Origin: Desulfococcus multivorans
GTDB taxonomy: Bacteria > Desulfobacterota > Desulfobacteria > Desulfobacterales > Desulfococcaceae
Assembly (NCBI RefSeq): GCF_001854245.1
Contig: NZ_CP015381.1
Location: forward strand, 3,197,001-3,261,000
Direction of reading: 5' to 3'
Length of the DNA stretch: 64,000 nt
Shown: positions 50,519-59,308 of the stretch, in pieces
Layout of the letters: every line of letters starts with the position of its first letter
How positions within the stretch are numbered: the stretch's first letter is position 1
Position numbers and translations under genes: made by a program
Notes under the pieces: model-generated
Told to the model about the DNA's origin: nothing
What the model saw: only the letters and a program-made list of their open reading frames with translations
The model's database searches: none

Positions 50519-51179
50519 CGATCAGATCCTCCCTCACCAGTTTTCGGGGTCCGCCGGCCCTGTCGGTGGACCAGTCCTTAATGGGGGCCAGGGCCTCGTA
50601 GTCCGCCATGCGACCCAGCAGCTTCAGGCGATCTATGATGAGCTGCCAGGCACAGTCCACATCCTTGCTGATTTCGCACTTCCCTTTGGTGGACCCCCCG
50701 CAGGGTCCGTTCAGTATGCGCTTGGCACACCGGGCGATGGGACAGATGCCCCCGGTCCTCCCGAGGATACACGCACCGCAGGCCTGGCACCGCTCGGTAT
50801 AGACGCCTAGTCGCTCCACAGCTCCCAGGAATGTCGTGTTCAAGCCGGGATAGATGGGCTTTGGATATTTCTCAGCCATGAACTGGACGCCGATACCGCA
50901 GGCGGTGCTCAATACGGCTTCGGTAGCCTGGATCCGGCTCTCGGCTTTTTCGAAAAATTCATGTTCACACTGGCGTTCGATGCCGGAATCGGTGATCTCG
51001 ATGTCGACATTTTCCTGAACGGCCTTCATCCGCAGCATGGACGCCAGGATCTCCGCCTCCTTGTTGCCGCCCTGCTGGCAGACCGCCACACAGGTGTTGC
51101 AGCCAAAGACCAGGACCTTCTTGTGGCCCTTGATCATGTCCCAAATTTCTTCCAGGGGTTTTTGTTCTCCGACGATCAT
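50511..51179 (-). CDS. metV: MetV-type zinc/Fe-S subunit of methylene-THF reductase
   Basis: 222 residues. A conserved N-terminal domain has GHKKVLVFGCNTCVAVCQQGGNKE. The C-terminal part is the MetF C-terminal zinc/Fe-S domain: ERCQACGACILGRTGGICPIARCAKRILNGPCGGSTKGKCEI, given here in pieces, with eight or more cysteines (CQACGAC, CPIARC, GPCGG, GKCEI). MetV joins MetF in acetogens and sulfate reducers and carries the electron relay to the flavin. Its ATG overlaps the mvhD stop by 4 nt, and metF overlaps its 3' end by 8 nt. Family recognition is strong by motifs and neighbours. Confidence 0.92.
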   Translation of the reverse strand: MIVGEQKPLEEIWDMIKGHKKVLVFGCNTCVAVCQQGGNKEAEILASMLRMKAVQENVDIEITDSGIERQCEHEFFEKAESRIQATEAVLSTACGIGVQFMAEKYPKPIYPGLNTTFLGAVERLGVYTERCQACGACILGRTGGICPIARCAKRILNGPCGGSTKGKCEISKDVDCAWQLIIDRLKLLGRMADYEALAPIKDWSTDRAGGPRKLVREDLIDE

Positions 51180-51688
51180 CCTGCCTTACTCCTTTCCTTA
51201 GCTTCCCTAAGAGCAAACCAGATGGGAGACGGACCAAGCGCTCTGATCTTCTCTGTGAATTCGGTGCAGATCTCCGCCCATCTCGGTCCCATGGCCGCAG
51301 AGAGATTGTACATCTCAAGCCTGTCCGGATCGATGCCGACCTGGGACAGCAATTTTTTGAGATGATGGACTCGTTTCTTCGCGTTGAGATTTCCTTCCAG
51401 GAAATGACATTGTCCTTCCAGTCACCCGGCCACGAACAGGCCGTCCACGCCGCGCTCAAAAGCACGGAGCACATAACTGTGGTCCAGTTTGCCGGTGCAG
51501 GGCAGGCGGATGATCATGACATTGGGAGAATAGGATAATCGCATGACACCCGCCAGGTCGGCTGCCGCGAATGCGCAGTAATGGCAGGCGATGGCAAGAA
51601 TCCTGGGCTCCCATCCAGGAGGCGCCTCCCGGGGTGCCTCCAAAGGGACGGCCGTCTCCCGCACTGTCGTTTGTGGTAGTCCGGTCAT
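51176..51688 (-). CDS. mvhD: MvhD-like hydrogenase/Hdr-linked iron-sulfur subunit, selenoprotein (in-frame TGA)
   Basis: 170 residues if the in-frame TGA at 51422-51424 is read as selenocysteine (residue 89). Before it the protein reads ILAIACHYCAFAAADLAGVM, then NVMIIRLPCTGKLDHSYVLRAF and GVDGLFVAG; after it LEGQCHFLEGNLNAKKRVHH, then AMGPRWAEICTEFTEKIRAL. MvhD proteins have a Cys at this place in GVFVAGC-type motifs, and selenocysteine versions are known in Methanococcus VhuD and in sulfate reducers. A hairpin starts 16 nt after the TGA. Stopping at TGA would leave an 88-residue half-protein. The stop overlaps metV by 4 nt. MvhD carries the [2Fe-2S] link into HdrA. Start ATG 51688 behind AAAGGAAA. 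Confidence 0.93.
51389..51424 (-). other. Selenocysteine TGA codon and SECIS-like hairpin in mvhD
   Basis: TGA at 51422-51424 on the minus strand, 16 bases, then a stem ATTTCC / GGAAAT with the five-base loop TGGAA (51389-51405). Bacterial SECIS elements lie immediately after the UGA within about 40 nt, as here. The conserved reading frame on both sides of the TGA and the GVDGLFVAG-x-LEGQCH context are the main support. Confidence 0.88.
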
Positions 51689-51756
51689 GGTATGTTTTCC
51701 TTTTTTTGTTCGGTGATCCCGATGGCTCCCTTCACAGTGCGCTGCAGAGTGCCGTC

Positions 51757-54700
51757 CTATTCCATCTCCGTGGCCGCGTCGATCATGGCGATGATCTGAT
51801 CGTCCCGGAAGCTGTTGACCTGGAACGCCTTGGCCGGACAGACGCCGGCACAGATGCCGCACCCGGTGCAGATCACCTCGTTGTGGCTGATCTTCCCGTC
51901 CTCATCGATAAACGGCGAGCCGAAGGGGCAGAGCCGCAGGCAGGCCAGGCAGGACATGCAAATATCCCGGTTGTGTTTGGAAATAATCCCCGACACGCTC
52001 AGACGGTCGTGGGAAAGCACCACGCCCGCCCGGCCGGCGGCAGCCAGTGCCTGACTCAAGGTTTCATCCAGGTTCTTGGGGGCGTGGGCCAGCCCCGCCA
52101 CGTAAATGCCTTCGCTGGGAAAGTCCACAGGCCGAAGTTTTACGTGGGCCTCAAGAAAATACCCGTCCGGATTGACCGTCAGCTTGTACTGGCGGCCGAT
52201 CTTCTCGGTCAGCGGATGGGGCCGCAGTCCTGTAGAGAGGACTACCCAATCCGGTGAAAAGCCCACCTCGCGATTGAGAACATAATCATAGGCCGTGACC
52301 CGCAGCCTGTCTCCTGATACGGTTACGTCGGGTTTTCGGTCCGGTTCGAAACGAACGAACAGCACCCCCAACGCCCTCGCCCGCTGGTAGTAATCCTCCC
52401 GCAGACCGTAAGTCCGTATATCCCGGTATAGAATTGTCACCTGAGCCGTCGGGGAGGCTTCCTTGATGGCGATGGCATTCTTGACGGCATCCTGGCAACA
52501 GATCCGGGAGCAGTAGTTGTGGGGTTCCTCGCGGGAGCCGACACACTGGATCATGAGAAAATGCCGGTCTCCCGGATCCATCCCCTGGGCAATCCGCTTC
52601 TCCAGATCCCGTTGGGTGATGATCCTGTCACTCTCTCCGTAGCCGTATTCCCGGGGTGTGTATTCCACACCTCCGGTGGCCACGACGATAACGCCATGCT
52701 CGAAGACATCTCCGTTGGTGAGGGTGGTCTTGAAATTGCCGATATACCCGCCGGTGCCGTCAACCTCCGCCCCGGTGTGAACGTTGATTCTGGGGTGGGC
52801 CTTCACCTGATCGATCCGAGCCTTCACGAATGACTGTACGTCGGCGCCGTCCAAGGTCCGGTAAACGCCTGCGGCCAGACCGCCCAGACGCTCCTCTTTT
52901 TCAACGACATGGACATCAAACCCCTGATCTCCCAGGGCCAGCGCCGTCGTCATGCCGGCCAGGCCGCCGCCGATGACCATGGCACCGGGAATCACCGGCA
53001 CCGACTCCGTCTGTACCGGTTGGAGCTTCCTGGCTTTGGCAATGTTCATTTTGACAATCCGGGAAGCCTTTTGGGTGGCGACATCCTTCTGGCCCATGTG
53101 GCACCAGGAACACTGCTCCCGGATGTCCGCCAGTTCGAAAAGATATTTGTTGAGTCCGGCATCCCGAATGGTGTCTTGGAAAAGCGGCGCATGGGTCCGG
53201 GGCGTACAGGAGGCCACGATGACCCGGTTGAGCTTCTTTTCCCGGATGACATCCTTGATCCGCTCCTGACCGTCGGGGGCACAGGCGTACATGAGATCGT
53301 CCGAATAGACGACCTCCGGCAGCCCCCGCATCTCTTCGGCCACCTTTTTAACATCCACGGTCTGGGCGATATTGATGCCGCAGTGACAGACAAACACCCC
53401 CACCCGGGCCTCCTGGCCGGTGATGTCGGTTTCGGGCGGCAGTTCAGGAGCCACGATCTCGGTCCCCCGGGCTTCGCCCAGAAGGGCCATGGCCCGTCCG
53501 GCAACGGCGCTGCCCTGGGCCACCGTCTCGGGGATATCCTTGGGCCCCTGGAAGGTGCCCGTGACGTAAACTCCCTCCCGGCTGGTCTCCACCGGTGCCA
53601 GGGTAGCGGTTTTGGCAAATCGATGCACATTGGCGTCGATGCCAAAGGTCTTGGCGAAGGCCAGAGCGTCACGGTGAGGCTCAAAACCAATGGAGAGGAC
53701 CACCATATCGAACATTTCGTCCACCATGGTTCCATCGATTGCCGCATACCGGAGCAGCAGGTTCCCGGTGCCGGGCTCCTCCTTGATGTCGGAAATCATG
53801 GTTCGCCGGTAGACGACGCCGTATTGGTTTCTGGCACGATCGACATATTTGTCGAAGTCCTTGCCGAAAGCACGCATCTCCATGTAGAAGATCGTCGGCT
53901 GAATGCTGCCGTCGTGCTCCTTGGCGATGACCGCCTGCTTGGTGGCGTACATGCAGCAAACCGAAGAACACCAGGGATTGGCGTTCCGCGGGTCTCTGGA
54001 TCCCACGCACTGGATCCAGGCGACCTTCTTGGGGTGTCGCTCGTCCGAAGGGCGCTTCACCTCTCCCATGAAGGGGCCGGAGGCGGAGAGAATTCGCTCG
54101 AACTGGATGGAGGTCACCACATTGGGCCAACGGCCGAAACCGAGTTCTCCGCGGACCTTCGGATCGTATCGATCCAGCCCCGGACTCAGGATGATGGCGC
54201 CCACCTGGAGATCGTAGACCTTCTCCGTATCCTCGAAGTTGATGGCGTCCGTCTCACAGAATTTGGTACAGGCCCTGCACTTCCCCTTGGTCAGATAAAT
54301 GCAGTTGTCTTTGTCGATGACCCGGGTATGGGGGACCGCCTGGGGCAGGATCGTATAGATGGCCTTACGCTTGCTGAGACCCTGTTCAAAAGTATTCACC
54401 ACCAGCTTAGGACATTTCTTCTCACAGGCACCGCACCCGGTACAGCGCTCCGGGATCACGAACCGCGGCTGCTCCCGGACGGTTACGGTGAAGTCGCCCG
54501 GGAGACCTGAAACCGCCTCGACATTCGAGAGGGTGTGAATTTCGATGTTGGGATGCCGCCCCACCTCCACCATCTTGGGCGAAATCATGCACATGGAGCA
54601 GTCACCCGTGGGAAAGGTCTTGTCCAGCATCGCCATTGTTCCGCCAATGGAGGATTCCCGCTGAATCATATGGACCTTAAACCCGCTGTCCGCAAGATCG

Positions 54701-54780
54701 AGAGCGGCCTGCATGCCGCCGATCCCGCCGCCCGCGATCAGAACCGAGCCGCGTTTGATGTGTTGTCGACTATCGTTCAT
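51757..54780 (-). CDS. hdrA: HdrA-like flavoprotein, tandem (two HdrA modules fused)
   Basis: 1007 residues, about 1.5 to 2 times a single HdrA. Module 1 (about 1-480): FAD Rossmann VLIAGGGIGGMQAALDLADSG, then SSIGGTMAMLDKTFPTGDCSMC with the HdrA cysteines, two clusters CTGCGACEKKC and CRACTKFC. Module 2 (about 480-960): VGVFVCHCGINIAQTVD, then SCTPRTHAPLFQDTI, a second FAD site MVIGGGLAGMTTALALGDQG, and ending with two ferredoxin clusters (CMSCLACLRLCPFG, CTGCGICAGVCPAK). HdrA holds the bifurcating FAD and cluster chain that splits electrons between high- and low-potential acceptors. Module 2 lacks the GGT...DCSMC-type cysteines. It overlaps hdrB by 11 nt. All its cysteine positions are TGY/TGC; no internal TGA. 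Confidence 0.92.
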   Translation of the reverse strand: MNDSRQHIKRGSVLIAGGGIGGMQAALDLADSGFKVHMIQRESSIGGTMAMLDKTFPTGDCSMCMISPKMVEVGRHPNIEIHTLSNVEAVSGLPGDFTVTVREQPRFVIPERCTGCGACEKKCPKLVVNTFEQGLSKRKAIYTILPQAVPHTRVIDKDNCIYLTKGKCRACTKFCETDAINFEDTEKVYDLQVGAIILSPGLDRYDPKVRGELGFGRWPNVVTSIQFERILSASGPFMGEVKRPSDERHPKKVAWIQCVGSRDPRNANPWCSSVCCMYATKQAVIAKEHDGSIQPTIFYMEMRAFGKDFDKYVDRARNQYGVVYRRTMISDIKEEPGTGNLLLRYAAIDGTMVDEMFDMVVLSIGFEPHRDALAFAKTFGIDANVHRFAKTATLAPVETSREGVYVTGTFQGPKDIPETVAQGSAVAGRAMALLGEARGTEIVAPELPPETDITGQEARVGVFVCHCGINIAQTVDVKKVAEEMRGLPEVVYSDDLMYACAPDGQERIKDVIREKKLNRVIVASCTPRTHAPLFQDTIRDAGLNKYLFELADIREQCSWCHMGQKDVATQKASRIVKMNIAKARKLQPVQTESVPVIPGAMVIGGGLAGMTTALALGDQGFDVHVVEKEERLGGLAAGVYRTLDGADVQSFVKARIDQVKAHPRINVHTGAEVDGTGGYIGNFKTTLTNGDVFEHGVIVVATGGVEYTPREYGYGESDRIITQRDLEKRIAQGMDPGDRHFLMIQCVGSREEPHNYCSRICCQDAVKNAIAIKEASPTAQVTILYRDIRTYGLREDYYQRARALGVLFVRFEPDRKPDVTVSGDRLRVTAYDYVLNREVGFSPDWVVLSTGLRPHPLTEKIGRQYKLTVNPDGYFLEAHVKLRPVDFPSEGIYVAGLAHAPKNLDETLSQALAAAGRAGVVLSHDRLSVSGIISKHNRDICMSCLACLRLCPFGSPFIDEDGKISHNEVICTGCGICAGVCPAKAFQVNSFRDDQIIAMIDAATEME

Positions 54781-55651
54781 CTCCCTCCAGCTCCTTTAAA
54801 AGTGTGGTCCCGTCTATAAAATGCCGATCCACCTGAAGCGCCTCCGGGGATATTCCCATCGCCGCGCCGACAACCTCTGTGATAAAAAAGACCGGAAGTC
54901 GCTCTTCGATACCGCTCCTTCGGCAGAACGCATCCTGATGGGCGTCCAGGTTCAACTGACACATGGGACAGGTCGCCACGAAGCAGTTGGCTCCCCTGAG
55001 AAGCGCATCTTTCATGATTTTCCCCATCAGATTCAGGGACGTTTCGGGATCGTTGACGGCAGCCGACGCACCGCAGCAAAAGGTTTTGTGACTCCAGTCG
55101 ATGGCTTTGACACCCAGTGCGCCCAGCACCGTTTCCATGCCCTGAGGATTTTCCACATCGTCGGGAACCGGCACCGTGAAGGGAAAACGGGTCTGCATAC
55201 AACCATAGTAGCATACGGGCTTGAGCCGTCTGAACTTTCTCTTGAGCTTGGGCTCGAGGGCGCCCGCCGCGATTCGACCAAGCAGCACCTCTAGAATGGA
55301 AGAGATCTTCAAGCCGCCGTTCATTTTTTTGGCGAAAGCACCATTGATCTCCGCCTTCAGCCGGGCGTCGCCTTCAAGCCGCTGCTGTGCCACGAGAGTC
55401 CTGGAGTAGCAGGCGGAACAGGGGATTACGATCTCCCGGTACCCGGCAGCCTCTGCAATGCCGATGTTTCGAGCCGGCATGGCCACGGCCAGAAAATCAT
55501 CCACCTTTCCGGCGGATGTGGCGCCGCAGCAGTTCCAGTCCTCGATTTCCTTCAGCTCAACCCCCAATTCGGAAAAAATCCGGCGGCTCTGGATATCGTA
55601 CAGCGCGGACGACTGTTTCAGGGAGCATCCGGGGTAATACGCGATTTCCAT
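54770..55651 (-). CDS. hdrB: Heterodisulfide reductase subunit HdrB
   Basis: 293 residues, with two CCG domains. The first has EDWNCCGATSAGKVDDF and IVIPCSACYSRT, the second HKTFCCGASAAVNDPE and CFVATCPMCQLNLDAHQ, i.e. the two Cys-rich CX31-39CCX35-36CXXC motifs that bind non-cubane [4Fe-4S] clusters in HdrB. It starts YYPGCSLKQSSALYD, as usual. In methanogens HdrB reduces CoM-S-S-CoB; in bacteria the final acceptor can be the MetVF reductase or another disulfide. It overlaps hdrA by 11 nt and follows hdrC by 16 bp. ATG 55651. Confidence 0.95.
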   Translation of the reverse strand: MEIAYYPGCSLKQSSALYDIQSRRIFSELGVELKEIEDWNCCGATSAGKVDDFLAVAMPARNIGIAEAAGYREIVIPCSACYSRTLVAQQRLEGDARLKAEINGAFAKKMNGGLKISSILEVLLGRIAAGALEPKLKRKFRRLKPVCYYGCMQTRFPFTVPVPDDVENPQGMETVLGALGVKAIDWSHKTFCCGASAAVNDPETSLNLMGKIMKDALLRGANCFVATCPMCQLNLDAHQDAFCRRSGIEERLPVFFITEVVGAAMGISPEALQVDRHFIDGTTLLKELEGDER

Positions 55652-55667
55652 GATCTACCTCTTTCCT

Positions 55668-56300
55668 CTAAGGGTTCACGCGGGGTGAGACCCCCGGTTT
55701 TTTGCGGGTCTTGCGATATAGCGCCTTGATTTCCTTTCGTCCTTTTGTCGTCATGAAACCGGCATGCATGCGCTTCAGCCTGAACATGGCCATACCCAGC
55801 TTCGCCTGCGTCTTCAACTCGTCGACGATGGCCTCGTAATTCCTGGCACGCGCCTCTCTTATGATGTTTTTCATTTCGTAGACACCCATGAATTCCATCT
55901 CGTTGACCCGGCCCCACCGCAAACCCGATTCCAAAAAGCTGTCATGGAACGCTGCCACCTTTGGCTGAAGCGGTGCGATGTGTGCCTCCTTGGCCATCTT
56001 TTTGAGAGTCTCGGTGATTCTGGCGGTCTGAATGTCGTTGGGGCAGCGCGTACCGCATGTGTAGCAGGAGACGCATTTCCAGACCAGAGGGTTGGAGAGG
56101 GCCGTTTCCCGATCGCCCAGAATAACGGTGCGAATCAAGATGTTGGGGGTGAAAAAACCGGTTTCGTCGGCCACCGTACATCCGGCCGCACATCGGCGGC
56201 ACTGGTAGCAGGCGGTCAGCATCTGCCCCGAGCGTTCCATGACCTCCTGGAGCAGGGGTTTTGCCTGCTCGGGCCTGAATTCGAGTAATGGTCCCGTCAT
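55668..56300 (-). CDS. hdrC: Heterodisulfide reductase subunit HdrC
   Basis: 210 residues. Two ferredoxin-type clusters lie near 31-42 (CYQCRRCAAGC) and near 75-86 (CVSCYTCGTRC), each ending in CP further on, the HdrC pattern. A helical C-terminal part follows (MKNIIREARARNYEAIVDELK). HdrC relays electrons between HdrA and HdrB. Start ATG 56300 behind AAGGAG; a longer open frame upstream to 56447 has no good ribosome site and odd composition. It is the first gene of the hdrCBA-mvhD-metVF-frhB operon; its promoter is at 56483-56510. Confidence 0.94.
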   Translation of the reverse strand: MTGPLLEFRPEQAKPLLQEVMERSGQMLTACYQCRRCAAGCTVADETGFFTPNILIRTVILGDRETALSNPLVWKCVSCYTCGTRCPNDIQTARITETLKKMAKEAHIAPLQPKVAAFHDSFLESGLRWGRVNEMEFMGVYEMKNIIREARARNYEAIVDELKTQAKLGMAMFRLKRMHAGFMTTKGRKEIKALYRKTRKKPGVSPRVNP

Positions 56301-56754
56301 TTTTTCTCCTTCTCCGTGAAGGGTTTTATTTCGAGGCCAGCCCGCATACCGCTGTCGCTGTCGATAGGATCTGTTTCCGTGGAATCGGCGTGATTGGCAC
56401 CCAAATAGGCGTTGATGCCACCCTGTTTGACAAAGGCAACCTGTCAATCAATGTGCAATGAAAAATTTTATGAATGATATTTATTAGATTTATCGTCGTC
56501 CATTTGTCAAGAACAAAATGCCCAGGGGCAGCAATCTTTTTTTTGGAATCAACCAACATGATCACCTCCGCCAACGATCTCATCATCATATTCGACGACG
56601 AATGTGAGGAGAGACATCGGCGGACCTTCGCCGGCGGGTAACAGCGTATGGAATTTGAAACGGAAAGAAAGCAGAGGGATAGGGTTGACTTCAAATCTGA
56701 CATTGTCTATGGTCAGATCGACGATTTGGATGACTCTCAAAAAAAGGAGAAAAA
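56301..56754. other. Divergent intergenic region upstream of hdrC
   Basis: About 450 bp between hdrC and the ACT gene. It holds the hdr promoter at 56483-56510 and about 175 bp of leader before hdrC. Short overlapping frames on both strands lack ribosome sites and I leave them out. Confidence 0.55.
56483..56510 (-). promoter_or_regulatory. Sigma-70 promoter of the hdr operon
   Basis: On the minus strand: TTGACA (56505-56510), 16-bp spacer, TCTAAT (56483-56488; five of six bases of TATAAT). Start near 56476, leaving a leader of about 175 nt before hdrC. Confidence 0.7.
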
Positions 56755-57237
56755 ATGGTTCGAACGGAAATATCGCTGTTTCTCAAAAATGTTCCCGGAG
56801 AGTTGGGGCGGCTGTCGACCCTCTTCGCCGACGCAGGCATCAACATCGATGCCATCACCATCCAGGATGCCTCGGCCTATGTACAGGCCCTGTTTCAGGC
56901 CCGTGGGAAATCCCTGAAGCGGATCGCCTCGAGCGCCAGCTACAACTCCATGCGAAAGGATTCCTCCGAATTCGCCCTGATCCGACTCCTGACGGATAAA
57001 ACCGAGGAAGCGGTTCAACTTTTGGAAAAGCACGATTATCTCTTCGACACAGTTGAGGTTATCGCCGTCAAGCTCGAAAACCGACCCGGCGAACTGGCAA
57101 GGATCACCAACCGATTCGGCGAGGCAGGCATCAACATCAACTACGTCTACGGGTCCGTTTCCTCTCCCGAGGAAAAATGCCTTTTTGTGTTCTGCCCCGA
57201 GGATATCCAACTGGCTTCCAGGATTTTCGCCGAGTAA
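56755..57237 (+). CDS. Two-ACT-domain protein
   Basis: 160 residues made of two ACT repeats. The first begins ISLFLKNVPGELGRLSTLFADAGINIDAITIQDA and the second VIAVKLENRPGELARITNRFGEAGININYVYGS (given as repeats of the pattern NxPGELxxI, here about 10-45 and 100-135). ACT pairs bind amino acids or other small ligands and regulate enzymes. Stand-alone ACT proteins of this type are common in anaerobes near acyl-CoA or aromatic-amino-acid genes. ATG 56755 has AAAGGAG. Divergent from hdrC, and convergent with the membrane protein gene across a strong hairpin. Ligand and target unknown. Confidence 0.9.
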   Translation: MVRTEISLFLKNVPGELGRLSTLFADAGINIDAITIQDASAYVQALFQARGKSLKRIASSASYNSMRKDSSEFALIRLLTDKTEEAVQLLEKHDYLFDTVEVIAVKLENRPGELARITNRFGEAGININYVYGSVSSPEEKCLFVFCPEDIQLASRIFAE

Positions 57238-57259
57238 CCCCATCGGCGACAGAACACGA

Positions 57260-57298
57260 GGGCATGCCCCCTGGTCCGGCAGACCAGGGAGCATGCCC
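57260..57298. terminator. Bidirectional hairpin between ACT and membrane-protein genes
   Basis: Two nested stems: GGGCATGC / GCATGCCC (57260-57267 and 57291-57298) and CCTGGTC / GACCAGG (57270-57276 and 57282-57288), with a five-base loop. It lies between the two facing stops, so it can end both transcripts. No T-run, but the stem is very stable. Confidence 0.7.
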
Positions 57299-57314
57299 AG
57301 GATAAGCGGTTTCG

Positions 57315-57971
57315 TCACATCTTGTATTTGAGGGTGATCTCATCTTCCGAATTGTCACGGGTCTTATCGGGGCCTTCCGGAGGAAATGGGGGCTGAGTGG
57401 CAGGCGGCGTCGGGGCATTGCCGGCGACCTTTTCCTCATAGACCCGCATGAGGAACACAGTGGCCAGAGGCTGGGTAAAAAGCCACCCCACGAATACGGA
57501 ACTGCCGATGGCCGATATCCCCATGAAAAGAATCGCGACGATCACGTGGTCCATCAGCCCGTCCCCCGTCACGATTCGAAAGCTCTCCTTTACGGCATCG
57601 ATCAGCCCAAAGTTCCGGTCGGTCATGAGGGGCATCATGTACAGGCAGACAAAGGTCACCCCGCAAACGATCACGATGCCGGGAAGGAACAGTATGGAAA
57701 AACCGATCATCGATGCAATCGCCACGACGATGCCGAAGGCCAGAAGCGGCAGAAACAGCCGCATTTCCGAAAAAAGGTCCTGAATCTTCGGCTCCCGTCC
57801 GCTCCTTACCATCATCAGAATCGACTGCATATAACCAGCCATCGTGACCGGCGCCAGGATCCCGAGGGAGAGGAAACTGACCACCCCCATGACCAAGGTT
57901 ATAAGCAACAGGGACACGATGTATTTCAGCGTCAGATGCCATGCGGTTTCCAGATGAGACTTAAAATCCAT
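57315..57971 (-). CDS. Multi-pass membrane protein of unknown function
   Basis: 218 residues with about five to six hydrophobic segments (e.g. YIVSLLLITLVMGVVSFLSLG, FLPLLAFGIVVAIASMIGFS, LPGIVIVCGVTFVCLYMMPLM, HVIVAILFMGISAIGSSVFVG). The layout with a middle RNFGLIDAVKESFRIV helix resembles DUF4013/DUF975-type membrane proteins, whose function is not known; recognition is only moderate. The C-terminal 40 residues are proline-rich and acidic. Start ATG 57971 has GGAG upstream; a GTG two codons earlier is less likely. Isolated gene. Confidence 0.75.
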   Translation of the reverse strand: MDFKSHLETAWHLTLKYIVSLLLITLVMGVVSFLSLGILAPVTMAGYMQSILMMVRSGREPKIQDLFSEMRLFLPLLAFGIVVAIASMIGFSILFLPGIVIVCGVTFVCLYMMPLMTDRNFGLIDAVKESFRIVTGDGLMDHVIVAILFMGISAIGSSVFVGWLFTQPLATVFLMRVYEEKVAGNAPTPPATQPPFPPEGPDKTRDNSEDEITLKYKM

Positions 57972-58102
57972 GTTCACTCCTTTTCACACCAGGTATGACG
58001 GGTTGATGTTGTTCTATACGAGATATTTCCTGATCTAAAAAAAGTAGATCAAGATACTGTATCCAAAACAAATTTGTCAAATACTATTGCGATTCCCCGA
58101 GA

Positions 58103-59308
58103 TCATACTCTGCAGGAAAAAACCGACTCCGATTTGACCGGTGCGGACAACACCACACGAGTGCCGCTGCCGGGCGAAGCGGTGATGACGAACTCTCCGC
58201 CGAGATGACAGAGGCGCTCCCGGATGGAAAAGAGTCCGAAACCACCCCCCTCGGCGCTGAAACGATTTTCGGCGGCGTCAAAGCCGACCCCGTCATCCTC
58301 TACCACAACGGTGATGCGGTCGCCATTACGCGTGATGCAGATGTCTACATGGGCGGCATGGGCATGCTTGACGACATTGAAAAGCAGTTCCCGAATGGAT
58401 CGAAAGAGATGGATTTGAGTCGGATCATCCAGAATCTTGATGTCGGCAGTGCAATGAAAATCGATGGTCAGACCATGCCGCTCCGCGATGTCTTCGATAT
58501 GATGCTTGACCGCAGCCGCAAGTCCAAGTTCGTCGAGAATCGGCGAACTGAGCTCATAAGAAAGCTCCCGCGTTTCCTTGATGATCTCCCGGGTATTACG
58601 GATGATGCCGTCGATGGCCGCCACATGGTCGGCGTTCTTCACCGACCGCTTGAGCCGCCCAAGATCGATCTTGATCATCGCCAGGGACTGCACCACGCTG
58701 TCATGGATATCGCTTGCGATCTCGCGCCGGTCACGCTCCTCCATCAGGGTCAGCTCTGCCGTCAGAGACCGAAGCTTCATCTGGTGGCGCCGGAGTTCCT
58801 GTTCCGTCCGAATCCGTTCTTTATTTTCAAGAGCCAGCCGCAGGTTAATACGCTCCAGTTCGGCCGTACGCTCCCGAACCCGCCGCTCCAGTTCATCGCA
58901 GGCATTCCTGAGTTCTCCCGTCCTGAATTTCAACGCCAGGTTATTCCTCAGCCGCGCCAGGAGCTCCGCCCTGCTGAAGGGCCTGGTGATGTAATCCGAA
59001 GCGCCCACCTTAAAACCTTTGACAACATCCTCGGGCATCCGCCAGTGGGCGCTGATGAAAATCACCGGGATCTCCCGCGTTTCCTTCCCCCGTTTCAGCC
59101 GCCGACAGACTTCGTAGCCCTTGATGCCCGGCATCTCGATGTCCAGAAGGATGAGGTCCGGTCGGAGGTCTCCTGCGATTTCCGGCAGTCCGACCCCACT
59201 GGTGGCAAAGGAGATCCGATAGCCCTCCCGATGGAGAATGCAGGTCAAAAGTTGAATATTTTCAAGGAGATCATCCACAATCAAAATCATCGGGGGCATT
59301 TTGCTCAT
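58103..59308 (-). CDS. Receiver-histidine kinase fusion (NarX-type HisKA_3)
   Basis: 401 residues. A receiver domain opens the protein (about 5-125: ILIVDDLLENIQLLTCILHREG, phosphoacceptor in LILLDIEMPGIKG). A coiled-coil linker follows (ELERRVRERTAELERINLRL). The HisKA_3 phosphoacceptor is in DRREIASDIHDSVVQSLAMIK, and HATPase has FRSIRELLFNVVKHAHA, VEDDGVGFD and GGGFGLFSIRERLCHLGGEF. It is soluble: no membrane segments, so it senses through its receiver. Start at one of two adjacent ATGs; 59308 suits the AAAGGA site better than 59311. No response regulator gene is adjacent; the output partner is unknown. Confidence 0.92.
   Translation of the reverse strand: MSKMPPMILIVDDLLENIQLLTCILHREGYRISFATSGVGLPEIAGDLRPDLILLDIEMPGIKGYEVCRRLKRGKETREIPVIFISAHWRMPEDVVKGFKVGASDYITRPFSRAELLARLRNNLALKFRTGELRNACDELERRVRERTAELERINLRLALENKERIRTEQELRRHQMKLRSLTAELTLMEERDRREIASDIHDSVVQSLAMIKIDLGRLKRSVKNADHVAAIDGIIRNTREIIKETRELSYELSSPILDELGLAAAVKHHIEDIAERHGLTIDFHCTADIKILDDPTQIHLFRSIRELLFNVVKHAHAAHVDICITRNGDRITVVVEDDGVGFDAAENRFSAEGGGFGLFSIRERLCHLGGEFVITASPGSGTRVVLSAPVKSESVFSCRV

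Noticed and set aside
51757-54780. Possibility of selenocysteine in HdrA, as in some relatives
   Set aside because: The frame is open over all 1007 codons with no internal TGA.
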